Assembly: GCF_003023845.1 (NCBI RefSeq)
Contig: NZ_PYFT01000001.1
Coordinates: 2,356,001 to 2,420,000, forward strand
Length of the DNA stretch: 64,000 nucleotides
Reading direction: 5' to 3'
Source of the DNA: Adhaeribacter arboris
GTDB taxonomy: Bacteria; Bacteroidota; Bacteroidia; Cytophagales; Hymenobacteraceae
Numbering within the stretch: position 1 is the first letter of the stretch; each line of letters starts with the position of its first letter. Shown one piece after another: positions 9,487 to 17,022 of the stretch. Both the position numbers and the translations under genes were made by a program. The notes beneath the pieces are model-generated. The model saw nothing but the letters and a program-made list of their open reading frames with translations, was not told the DNA's origin and did no database searches.

Positions 9487-10329
9487 TTCGTTTGTTTTCA
9501 TCTGTTCAATAGATTGTCTACTTAAACCAGTTAGTTCAATAATGTCATCAACTGATAAGCCCATTTTTAAGGCTCTTTTAGCTATTTCTATTGCTTTTTC
9601 TTCCTTGGCTGTATCTAATGAATTCTTTAAGTCTCGGTAATACTTTAAGCTATCCTCATAGGAGCGGACCTGGTCGGGCGTGAATTTGGCTATCTCGGCT
9701 GTTTCAAACAATTTTTCAAATACCCGCTCTCTCAACTTATCTGGTACTTTGTCCAGCCGATTTAGATTTCTTATCACGTACAGCCATTTGTCAAACCTAG
9801 TCTCCAATTCTTCCCCCGTTTTGTTGAACTTGGGCATTTTTAGGTATATAAAAGTGGGTTTATCGTAGAATACCTCTTTAGTTTCGGTATCTGTTAATTT
9901 AATGTCGTAGCGGAACTTACTAGGTGCATTCTTATCTTCCGCAAATACAAAGTCCAGTAGGGCTATGGTATAAACCGCCTTTAGCTTATAGTTCCAGTCG
10001 GCTCGTTTGGCTTGTTCCCTGATTGGGAAAGTGGAATAATAAACGGTTCTATCCTTGAAGAAGTTTTGTTTAGTTTTTTGTAATTCTACAATAAACTTCT
10101 CGCCTCTTTCATTCTCACAGTATAGGTCGAAGATAGCCTTTCTGTCCAGTTCACTAGTACCTAAATGTTCACTTTAAAGGTAAGTTAAATCTTTTATCTC
10201 GCCTTGTTCTTCTTTTAACAAAACACTTAAAAAGTCAAGTAGCAGGTCTTTATTAGGCTCTTCCCCGAATAGCTTTTTGAAGCCGTAATCGGTAAAAGGG
10301 TTTATCTATTTTTCTGTAAATTCAGCCAT
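9481..10329 (-). pseudogene. Rpn/PD-(D/E)XK transposase-family nuclease, two nonsense codons
   Basis: One frame of 283 codons runs from ATG at 10329 to the stop at 9481, interrupted by TAG (codon 8, 10306-10308) and TAA (codon 52, 10174-10176). The translation reads INPFTDYGFKKLFGEEPNKD, then SEHLGTSELDRKAIFDLYCENERGEKFIVELQK, the conserved start and D…E-x-Q catalytic region of Rpn-like (PDDEXK_2) proteins. In E. coli, Rpn proteins promote RecA-independent recombination. Apart from the two stops the frame is intact for over 840 bp. The longest clean piece is the C-terminal 118 residues (9481-9837), which on its own lacks the catalytic domain. Confidence 0.85.
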
Positions 10330-10398
10330 TATCAAGAATATACTTTATCCAAAGATAGATATTTTCAGCCAGACTGCTTTTGTATTTTAAAATGACGA

Positions 10399-10464
10399 GT
10401 AATGTACTTGGCTATGCAAGGGCCTCCGTGTAGCAAGGCTTTTGTATATACTAGCCGTTAGGGC
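10399..10464 (-). other. Candidate attC-like site D at the end of the toxin-antitoxin cassette
   Basis: The core GTTAGGGC at 10457-10464 (GCCCTAAC on the minus strand) is the exact complement of the core that opens the same cassette at 11091-11098. Inside, CTTG (10407-10410) pairs with CAAG (10434-10437) and CTA (10412-10414) with TAG (10431-10433), leaving one unpaired G, an attC-like extrahelical base. The far AAC/GTT partner core is not visible, so the site may be truncated. Confidence 0.45.
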
Positions 10465-10470
10465 ACGTTT

Positions 10471-10844
10471 TTATTTTTGTAATTTTCTCTCAATCCACTC
10501 CTTTATTCCGTCAAAAGCTAATTTTCCAGTAGCTATTAAGATAACAAATTCGTACTTTTATTCTTGTTCTGCCTGAATGCCTTACGCTGATTGTAAAAGT
10601 AAAAGACGCATTAATACATAACCAGTTCGTTTATTACCGTCCAGGAACGGGTGGTTAATCAAGATGCTTTCAATAATGGCGGCTGCTTTGTCGACTGGAT
10701 TGGGATAAAGTTCTTGTTGGTCGAATGTGGCAAATGGTCGATTTATAGCGGCATCTAACGCTCCTAAATCTCTTATCCCTTTTGCTCCTCCAAATTCTTC
10801 TATTAACAGATTATGTATTTGCTCAACTTTTTTTTACTAATCAT
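10471..10844 (-). pseudogene. Fic/Doc-family toxin, inactivated
   Basis: After a frameshift in a run of eight A (10833-10840 region, codons 4-6) the minus strand reads VEQIHNLLIEEFGGAKGIRD…, then ESILINHPFLDGNKRTGY. This carries the Fic/Doc active motif HxFx(D/E)GNKRT with every key residue present. Two in-frame TAA codons then break the C-terminal third (after LLLLQSA and after GIQAEQE). In the family, Doc phosphorylates EF-Tu and Fic proteins AMPylate targets. The ATG overlaps the antitoxin stop (ATGA), a standard toxin-antitoxin coupling. The toxin is dead as read. Confidence 0.85.
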
Positions 10845-11029
10845 TGAGCAAGTTTCTTAAGAAGTTCTCTGTCTTCCGTTAATATTTTTTTCAGATGTTG
10901 AGAGTTACTAAATTCAGATGCACTTCTTTTCTGTACTTCTTGTAAGTAGGAAAGAACCTCCTCTAGATGATTCTCGGGAACTTTGTCCAGAACTTTCTGA
11001 ATTTCTATTTTAAGCTCTTTAGCTGTCAT
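10841..11029 (-). CDS. Antitoxin partner of the Fic/Doc remnant
   Basis: 62 residues from ATG at 11029 (MTAKELKIEIQKVLDKVPENHLEEVLSYLQEVQKR…). A longer frame reaches 11206 but would pass through the cassette junction, so I chose the internal ATG preceded by an AGAAAG-like ribosome-binding site. The sequence is a short charged helical protein of the kind that precedes doc-type toxins in Bacteroidota. Its stop overlaps the toxin start by 4 nt. The antitoxin is intact while the toxin is broken, so it may simply be a leftover. Confidence 0.7.
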   Translation of the reverse strand: MTAKELKIEIQKVLDKVPENHLEEVLSYLQEVQKRSASEFSNSQHLKKILTEDRELLKKLAQ

Positions 11030-11090
11030 CTTGATTGTTCTTTCTGATAAATTTACGAATTTATTCCCACTTTCGTTTTTTCTTAAATGC

Positions 11091-11187
11091 GCCCTAACGG
11101 TCGAGTATTTGCGAAGGCAGGGAATTCGTTGTTCGTCCAGCCAGGCACAAATGCTCATTTGAAAATATGTTGTTGAAGTTATGAACT
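11091..11187 (-). other. Candidate attC-like junction E between RM cassette and toxin-antitoxin cassette
   Basis: The core GCCCTAAC at 11091-11098 opens the toxin-antitoxin cassette. Next to it GAGTATTTGCG (11103-11113) pairs with CACAAATGCTC (11146-11156), with one mismatch and one wobble, around a further GGCAGG/CCAGCC pairing. The distal core is uncertain: GTTATGAACT at 11178-11187 shares only GTTATG with the GTTATGGGCA that opens the RM cassette. The junction is plausible but partly degenerate. Confidence 0.4.
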
Positions 11188-11386
11188 GAAGCTGAAAATT
11201 GAACATCGAGCCCGAACCGCTGATGATGCCTGCATATAGCTGATGTTACAATGTCCAGCCTTGCTTTTGCAAATACTTTTGTTGCACGCCGTTTTTCTCG
11301 GTCAGCTAAAAATGTGCATAAAAACTTGATGTCACATTTGATTACTTGTTAAAATAAGTTAATTTGCGTCATAAATACAGATAGCT

Positions 11387-12682
11387 ATGAGTAATTTTTT
11401 AACTGTTGATGAGGTAGCCCAAACCTTAAAAGTTACAAGGCAAACAGTTGCAAAGTATATTCAAAGAAAGGAATTAAACGCTGTTAAGATAAATAAGAGT
11501 TATCGTGTTTCTTATTCAGAGTTTGAAAACTTTCTTTCTTCCAATTCAGTTGTGTCGGAACCAGAAGCTATATATTTTAAAAAATCAAGAAATTGTTTTT
11601 TAGACTATCAAGGTAAAAGTGAAGAAAAAGAGATTCTAACTTCAAGGCATTTAGGGACAATTAAGCCTATTGAACTTAATCACAAAGACGATTTTAATAA
11701 GTTCATTTTTGGCGATAATTTCTTTGTATTAAAAAATCTTCTTTCAGACCTAAGGGGGAAAATTGATCTTATTTATATTGACCCTCCCTACGGGACAGGT
11801 CAAGATTTTTCTAACCTTGACAATGACCATGCTTATTCTGATAAGTTATTGCATGGCGACTTTTTGGAGTTCCTAAGAAGGAGACTTTTTTTGCTTAGGG
11901 AGCTGCTTTCTGAAAATGGAAGCATCTATTTGCATATTGATAAAAAGATTGGGCATTATGTAAAAATTATTATGGATGAAGTGTTTGGCTATAATAATTT
12001 TATAAATGATATAACACGGATTAAATGCAACCCTAAAAATTTTGCAAGAAATGCATATGGCAATTACTCAGATATTATTTTGTTTTATGCAAAGGAAAGA
12101 GACAAAAATATTTGGAATGAGGTAAAAGAAGAACTAACAAAAGAAGAAGAGAATATTTTTTTTCCTAAAATCCATCCCAAATATGGTCGATATACTACTA
12201 ATCCATTACATGCTCCAGGTGAGACAATTGATGGCGATACCGGAAAGGAATGGAATGGATTAATGCCTCCTAAAGGAAGGCATTGGCGATATAGTAGGGA
12301 AGAACTTACACGACTTGATATGCAAGGATTAATTGAATGGTCTGAAACCGGAAATCCAAGAAAAATGATTTTTGCTAAGGAACACAAAGGGAAAAAGGTT
12401 CAAGATGTTTGGGAATTCAAGGATAAAGGATTGTCTTACGTTGATTACCCAACACAAAAAAATCATGAAATGCTCCGTAGAATTATTTCAAATTCCTCTA
12501 ATGAAGATTCTGTTGTACTTGATTGCTTTGCTGGAAGTGGCTCAACTTTATTCGTTGCCAATGAGCTAAAAAGAAAGTGGATTGGAATTGATAATTCTAC
12601 CCAATCCTTATCTGTTGTGAAAAGCAATTTCAAAAAGGAAAAAATTAAGTGTAACTTCTTTGAATATATATCACTTGATTAA
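11387..12682 (+). CDS. DNA adenine/cytosine-N4 methyltransferase with N-terminal HTH domain
   Basis: 431 residues. Residues 3-50 (FLTVDEVAQTLKVTRQTVAKYIQRKELNAVKINKSYRV) form an excisionase-type winged HTH (helix_turn_helix_17). The catalytic part carries DPPYGTG near residue 134 (motif IV) and FAGSGST near 386 (motif I). Motif IV lies before motif I with a target-recognition region between, the beta-class order of amino-methyltransferases. It would methylate the recognition site of the convergently encoded nuclease (12689-13522), 6 bp away stop to stop. The gene is much more AT-rich than chromosomal neighbours. The fused HTH could repress the gene's own promoter, a role that controller proteins fill in other RM systems. 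Confidence 0.88.
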   Translation: MSNFLTVDEVAQTLKVTRQTVAKYIQRKELNAVKINKSYRVSYSEFENFLSSNSVVSEPEAIYFKKSRNCFLDYQGKSEEKEILTSRHLGTIKPIELNHKDDFNKFIFGDNFFVLKNLLSDLRGKIDLIYIDPPYGTGQDFSNLDNDHAYSDKLLHGDFLEFLRRRLFLLRELLSENGSIYLHIDKKIGHYVKIIMDEVFGYNNFINDITRIKCNPKNFARNAYGNYSDIILFYAKERDKNIWNEVKEELTKEEENIFFPKIHPKYGRYTTNPLHAPGETIDGDTGKEWNGLMPPKGRHWRYSREELTRLDMQGLIEWSETGNPRKMIFAKEHKGKKVQDVWEFKDKGLSYVDYPTQKNHEMLRRIISNSSNEDSVVLDCFAGSGSTLFVANELKRKWIGIDNSTQSLSVVKSNFKKEKIKCNFFEYISLD

Positions 12683-12688
12683 TTCAAA

Positions 12689-13522
12689 TTATAGAAAACC
12701 TTGTAAATACGTTTGTAAAAGCAGAGCACTTACTATGTCATATTCCGATTCTTGAATATTAACTGCCTCTTTATTATTTACAAGCCTATGATTTACCGTA
12801 AAAATAGACCAAGGGAATCCATCAACAATGCCAATTCGAATTACATTTCCTCGCTGGTGTCTGCAAAAGTTTAAAACTTCTTGTACTTGTTTTTCCTGAT
12901 TTCCGCCCGGTTGCCCGACCCATTTAGCTTCACCAATAATAATCTGTCTGTTAACTTTTACAATTAAATCAGGACGTTTTGCAAGATTTTGATGTAATGT
13001 GTCATTAATGAATTCTTTTCCAACTTCTTCGCTGGTGTCTAGTATGCAAATTCCTGCAGTTGATCTTTGAAAGGCATCTAATCCTAATGGATTAAAATTC
13101 CGTCTTAACCAACCATTGAACATTGGACCCATTTGCGTATTAAGTTTCGGTGCTGCTTCTAGCCTTACAACGGTTTCCTCCGCTGTCATAGAATACAAAG
13201 AATCAGCAATCCTTTGTATTTGCCTTGGATTGTTGTCAATACAACCTTCTATATTTTTAAGCAAATACCAAATAGGGTCTTCGTAAGGGAATTTGGTTAA
13301 CCGCCTTAAAAGCGCAATTAATTCTTCTGTTCTTCTTGCCTGATGAGCAGCGATAATTCTGCGTCTAATTCCTGCCTCTAATCTTTCCGGTACTGCAATT
13401 TGAAATGGATACACTTCCAAAATTTGATCAAGGTAATTTGAATTTCTAAAGAGATCTAAACTTTGTCTGACCCAAGGATTAAGGGCTTCAGGATTATTAT
13501 CGATGTTTATTGTCCTTTCCAT
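12689..13522 (-). CDS. Type II restriction endonuclease, PD-(D/E)XK fold
   Basis: 277 residues from ATG at 13522 (MERTINIDNNPEALN…). The frame is open to a GTG at 13630, but that part overlaps attC-like site C and would add 36 residues of cassette junction, so I prefer the internal ATG. The C-terminal half holds RPDLIVKVNRQIIIGEAKWVGQ: PD followed by E-x-K, the nuclease signature, with GEAKW as in several type II enzymes. The convergent methyltransferase ends 6 bp away, which supports a restriction-modification pair. Recognition sequence is unknown. The start is the main uncertainty. Confidence 0.75.
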   Translation of the reverse strand: MERTINIDNNPEALNPWVRQSLDLFRNSNYLDQILEVYPFQIAVPERLEAGIRRRIIAAHQARRTEELIALLRRLTKFPYEDPIWYLLKNIEGCIDNNPRQIQRIADSLYSMTAEETVVRLEAAPKLNTQMGPMFNGWLRRNFNPLGLDAFQRSTAGICILDTSEEVGKEFINDTLHQNLAKRPDLIVKVNRQIIIGEAKWVGQPGGNQEKQVQEVLNFCRHQRGNVIRIGIVDGFPWSIFTVNHRLVNNKEAVNIQESEYDIVSALLLQTYLQGFL

Positions 13523-13572
13523 TGTTAGTTTTGATGTCGCAATATATGGTAAAATGCTAGGTATTAAAACTT

Positions 13573-13641
13573 GCCCATAACGGGCCTCGTGCATGCCTAG
13601 ATCATAGCGAAGCATGGTTTTGGTATACACGGTGTTGGCAG
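13573..13641 (-). other. attC-like site C between lipoprotein and RM cassettes
   Basis: On the minus strand: CTGCCAAC (13634-13641), a folded middle with GTATAC/GTGCAT and CATGC/GCATG pairings, then GTTATGGGC (13573-13581). The first core is the exact 8-nt complement of GTTGGCAG, which opens the same (lipoprotein) cassette at 14474-14481. This is the arrangement made when a cassette circle linearises at an integron attC site. Confidence 0.6.
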
Positions 13642-13644
13642 AAG

Positions 13645-14457
13645 TTATTTTATTTTTTTGAGTTCATAAATTATATCTTCTGCTACACCTCTATCAAAGT
13701 CTCCATCCTTATCATAAATCTGTCTTACATTTCTAAGTTTTAGAATCTCACCATCATATTCCCAGTTTAATTGTTTTAATAATTCCCCTTTCTTGTCAAA
13801 TAAGTTTATAAGGTCCATTTGTGGAACCATTTCCCAAAAATCAATTACTAATTCATAGGTTGCTGCATTATCAATACCAACTACTTCAAACTTATCAGTA
13901 AATCTCACTTTACTTTGTTCATTTTTATAAGCACCTGCCAAAATGAACTTGTTAAAGTAAATGGCTAAATTTTGAATCTCCTTAACAGATTTAGCGAACT
14001 GAAAAAGCCTTGGGTCTGCTTTGTGAGCATAAGATTTATCCATATACTCTTGAAATTGAAGAGACGAAAAGTCATTATTAAAAGTAATTTCCCAATGCTG
14101 TATGGTGTCTCCTGCCCAAAAAATAGTATCGCTTCTTTTTATAAGTGGCATCATTGTCTCTTCATGATAACCTTTAAAAAAGATACTGTCAGGATTGCTG
14201 CTATCATATGAAATCATGTAGGCAAAGCTTGCACAGGATTGAGAATATTTGAAGATGGATTTATTTATGATTGTTGAATCTGTATAAGGCAGAAAATACC
14301 ATTTCCCTGTGGATATTTTATTACTATAGCTAATATTAGGCCTTTGTACCTTATTTCTTTTTTCTGCTTCCTTTTTGTTTATTTTCTTATTTTTTACTTC
14401 TTGGTTACAAGAGACTAGTAAACTGAATAAAAGAAATAAGGTTAAAAATTGTTTCAT
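13645..14457 (-). CDS. Hypothetical lipoprotein
   Basis: 270 residues with a lipoprotein signal (MKQFLTLFLLFSLLVSC, lipobox LVSC with cysteine at 17) followed by a lysine-rich linker. The body (GKWYFLPYTDSTIINKSIFKYSQSC… and DGEILKLRNVRQIYDKDGDF) is beta-rich and I do not recognise a named family. It is probably anchored in the outer or inner membrane facing the periplasm. The gene fills an AT-rich cassette bounded by attC-like sites B and C, reads in cassette orientation, and stops 4 bp before site C. Confidence 0.7.
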   Translation of the reverse strand: MKQFLTLFLLFSLLVSCNQEVKNKKINKKEAEKRNKVQRPNISYSNKISTGKWYFLPYTDSTIINKSIFKYSQSCASFAYMISYDSSNPDSIFFKGYHEETMMPLIKRSDTIFWAGDTIQHWEITFNNDFSSLQFQEYMDKSYAHKADPRLFQFAKSVKEIQNLAIYFNKFILAGAYKNEQSKVRFTDKFEVVGIDNAATYELVIDFWEMVPQMDLINLFDKKGELLKQLNWEYDGEILKLRNVRQIYDKDGDFDRGVAEDIIYELKKIK

Positions 14458-14473
14458 TGTTTTTAAATAATTG

Positions 14474-14546
14474 CTGCCAACGGTCTTGTGTAAACGTCGG
14501 CGAGGCCGTCGGCCGAAGCTGAGGTTTACACGTGGTTAGGGGGCAG
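14474..14546 (-). other. attC-like site B between NADAR and lipoprotein cassettes
   Basis: The clearest site of the set. On the minus strand CTGCCCCCTAAC leads into GTGTAAAC … GTTTACAC (8-bp stem) with an inner GGCC-GAC-GGCC hairpin and unpaired bases, ending GTTGGCAG. The AAC core is complementary, with one extra base, to GTTAGGGGCA that opens the NADAR cassette at 16797-16805. The NADAR stop codon (GTG TAA) lies inside the site, as in many integron cassettes. Confidence 0.65.
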
Positions 14547-14937
14547 TTGTTTTAAGTTATTGTTCAGAATATCCCTTGTCTCCATCAGAGCGAATCCTAA
14601 TAGATTAAGACCTTCCCAATGTTCGGGATTTTCGGCTTTTTTGTCGTCGACTGATAACCCAATTCCCCAGATATTATCAACAGGACTTGCCTCTACAAGT
14701 ATTCTATCTTTAGTATTTATTAAGAATTCTTGCAAGTCTTGATGCTGTCCGAATTTTTGGAGGCTTCCATTGACCACAATTTCAAAGCGTTGTTCTTCCC
14801 AAACAGAATCATCGAAGTTTTTGACCTCACGTCCGATGGCTTTGGCTTCACCAGGTGTTCTTGCTTTTACTATTTTATCAAAAGCATCACTGTCACCAAA
14901 CAGGTGTGCTTTCTGAGCCATCATCCAATGCTCTGCG

Positions 14938-16615
14938 GTGGCTGTTGCACAACTCCCTTTTGAGCCGCGTCCTATTTCCCTATCTGAACTCAATGCTGCT
15001 CCTAATAGTGCTCTCTTAGTGGAAAAACAGCTTAGTAAAAGCAAAAGAATAGCTGCTAAAAGCAGATTCTTGATTCTTTTGAAGTGCCAAAGCTTGGCTG
15101 ACCGCTTTCACCGGTTTAAACTTCAGATATTTCTTCAAGTTAAAAGCAGTGGTGGCCAGCAGCATCACCTTGTGAGCCCCGGCTTTACCCCGCACTCCTA
15201 TTTTCCGGAGACCATAGTAATGAATTAAGCTGCCGAAGACCGGCTCTACCGTGCTTTGTCGAACTCGCTTCATCCGTTTACCTTTTCTACTTTGCTGTCT
15301 TTCTAATGCTCGTCGATATTCCGAATCGTATGCAGTACGGGTGATTTGGCGGCATTGGCTTTTGGGAACGCAAGAAGATTTGAGCGGGCAATGTTTACAG
15401 TCCTGGTAGGTAGCCCGGTAGATTTTTAGCAAACCTCCCTCCGCATTGGTGTCATAGGTCTTAAAGGCGAGTATCTTCCCGGTCGGACAGGTGAAATAGT
15501 CAGCTTGTTGGTCATAAGGAAAACCTTCTATCTCGGACTTGTACTGGCCAAATACGGGTATCCAGCCCGTTATCTTTCTTTGCTCTAAAAAGGCGTAGTT
15601 GCTACCGTTAGAATAGCCACCATCCGCTAGCAGTTCCTTTAGACGTAGTTCATTATCTAGTAGCCGTCGCTGCAATCTCAGCGTGATAGCCGGCAAATAT
15701 TGGCTGTCCCGCCCATCAGCCAAATCCGCTTGAACATGGCTGATAACGCCTTTGGCTGTATCCACCGCCAGGCTGCAATAATAGTTAAGTTGTCTGGCTT
15801 TGCCCGGTTTGACCGATATGCGGGCATCCGGATCGGTGGAACTGTAGTGCGTTTTATTGCTGACCAGGCGGGCCTTCTCGTGCTTACCGCCTAAGCCTTT
15901 GGGAGATGCTTTCAGCTGATCTTGGTGCTTTTCCAGTTTTCTTAACTGGTACTCCGGAGCCGAGAGGAACTGTTCTGGCTTTCCCTCTTTATTCTGGTTG
16001 GACTTCTTTACTACCGCTTCATTCTCGAGGATAACCTTCGTTAAGTGCTTTTTCACCGACTCGGGTGATTGTTTTAAAAGCAGGCTATCCATCGAAGCAT
16101 TGGCCTTAATGGGGGCGGAGTCAATCGCCTGCCGATGACCGGCTACCATGCCTTTCTCGACACATAAGCGAAAGACTCTATCAAACAGTAGCTCAAACAA
16201 CTTCTCCGGGTAAAGCTGCCGAGTACGAGAAACCGTGGAGTGCCAGGGCAAGGGCTCATCTATTTGGTAGTCTAAAAAGTAAAGCAGATCTAGTCGGAGG
16301 CTACAGTGCTCGATCAGTTGGCGGTCGGAAACAATATTCTCCAGGTAACCCACCAAGCAGAGCTTAAAGAAGACTACCGGATCGATCGACTGCTGACCAC
16401 ATCGTCCGTAGTAAGGTTGGGTAAGCTCGTAGAGAAAATCCAAATTCAACTGCTGTTTCAAGCGGCGATAGAAGTTGTGTTCTGGTACATGTGCCGAGAG
16501 CGAAAAAAGCAACGCCTTTTCATCTTCCAAAACCTTTCTGCCTTGCATAACCTTAAAAAATAGTCCTATCCTTCTTCAACGATTAACTTCAATCAAGGGG
16601 TTGTGCAACAGCCAC
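14938..16615 (-). mobile_element. IS1182-family-like insertion sequence
   Basis: A 1678-bp element with terminal inverted repeats GTGGCTGTTGCACAACYCC at both ends and a 4-bp direct repeat TGCG at 14934-14937 and 16616-16619. It carries one transposase gene (15016-16548, minus). The boundaries are supported independently because removing it with one TGCG copy rebuilds the NADAR reading frame. Confidence 0.92.
15016..16548 (-). CDS. IS1182-family DDE transposase
   Basis: 510 residues. The N-terminal region (LLFSLSAHVPEHNFYRRLKQQLNLDFLYELTQPYYG…SIDPVVFFKLCLVGYLE) is the DUF772-type domain of IS1182/IS5-like transposases. The catalytic core has SIDSAPIKANAS, YYCSLAVDTAKGVI and LLADGGYSNG, which fit DDE positions. 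A cysteine cluster (YFTCPTGKIL, DCKHCPLKSSC) and a basic tail (RKGKRMKRVRQSTVEPVFGSLIHYYGLRKIGVRG, with the E of the triad) follow. The frame is intact, so the element may still move. Confidence 0.93.
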   Translation of the reverse strand: MQGRKVLEDEKALLFSLSAHVPEHNFYRRLKQQLNLDFLYELTQPYYGRCGQQSIDPVVFFKLCLVGYLENIVSDRQLIEHCSLRLDLLYFLDYQIDEPLPWHSTVSRTRQLYPEKLFELLFDRVFRLCVEKGMVAGHRQAIDSAPIKANASMDSLLLKQSPESVKKHLTKVILENEAVVKKSNQNKEGKPEQFLSAPEYQLRKLEKHQDQLKASPKGLGGKHEKARLVSNKTHYSSTDPDARISVKPGKARQLNYYCSLAVDTAKGVISHVQADLADGRDSQYLPAITLRLQRRLLDNELRLKELLADGGYSNGSNYAFLEQRKITGWIPVFGQYKSEIEGFPYDQQADYFTCPTGKILAFKTYDTNAEGGLLKIYRATYQDCKHCPLKSSCVPKSQCRQITRTAYDSEYRRALERQQSRKGKRMKRVRQSTVEPVFGSLIHYYGLRKIGVRGKAGAHKVMLLATTAFNLKKYLKFKPVKAVSQALALQKNQESAFSSYSFAFTKLFFH

Positions 16616-16796
16616 TGCGGTTTTATAAACTACATTATCAACCGTAAAAGGGGCAACCCACCACTGGCTAAAACAAGAGGCTGTAATTTCTTTTTTATTT
16701 GACTGGTGACCCCAGAAGTAGAGATATTTAAATCTTTTTCCTTCTTCCAAGTTTCTTTTAAGCCATTCAATACTGTAATTCATTTTTCTTTCAATT

Positions 16797-16852
16797 GCCC
16801 CTAACTACCGGATATACGGAGTTATTCCATATATCCGCCCAAAAATAACCGA
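16797..16852 (-). other. Junction A at the start of the NADAR cassette
   Basis: GCCCCTAAC at 16797-16805 (GTTAGGGGC on the minus strand) lies 14 bp before the NADAR start codon and matches the core at the far end of that cassette. Just upstream of it CGGATATA and TATATCCG form an imperfect hairpin with a GGA/TCC inner pair (about 16811-16839). No AAC partner core is visible, so this may be the edge of the array or an attI-like end. No integrase gene is nearby in this window. Confidence 0.4.
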
Positions 16853-17022
16853 TAACCGGAACTGCAAGCTCAAATATACCACATATAATATATAATCTTA
16901 TAAATATTTATCCTACTCCTTTGACTAAACTATTTCGTATAACAGGGGGATAAAGCTAACCGCCGAATAAGCTGCTACTCATAAAAAACTTTACCGCCTT
17001 TTGCATTAAACCAGCTACTTAA

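Larger units (their letters stand above)
14526..16783 (-). pseudogene. NADAR-domain protein interrupted by an IS element
   Basis: The N-terminal part (16783 down to 16616: MNYSIEWLKRNLEEGKRFKY, then FWGHQ … VVYKTA) and the C-terminal part (14937 down to 14526: EHWMMAQKAHLFGDSDAFDK … NHV) are separated by an IS at 14938-16615. Counting the 4-bp duplication once joins them in frame as YKTA-EHWMMAQKA, giving a 191-residue NADAR (YbiA/DUF1768) protein of normal length. NADAR proteins act on ADP-ribose conjugates, including N-glycosidic riboflavin intermediates and ADP-ribosylated guanine, and occur in defence and toxin contexts. No other damage is visible, so the insertion is probably recent. Confidence 0.88.

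Noticed and set aside
10841-11206. Long 121-residue version of the antitoxin
   Set aside because: Its first 59 residues would be encoded by the cassette junction; the ATG at 11029 has a better ribosome-binding site and normal antitoxin length.
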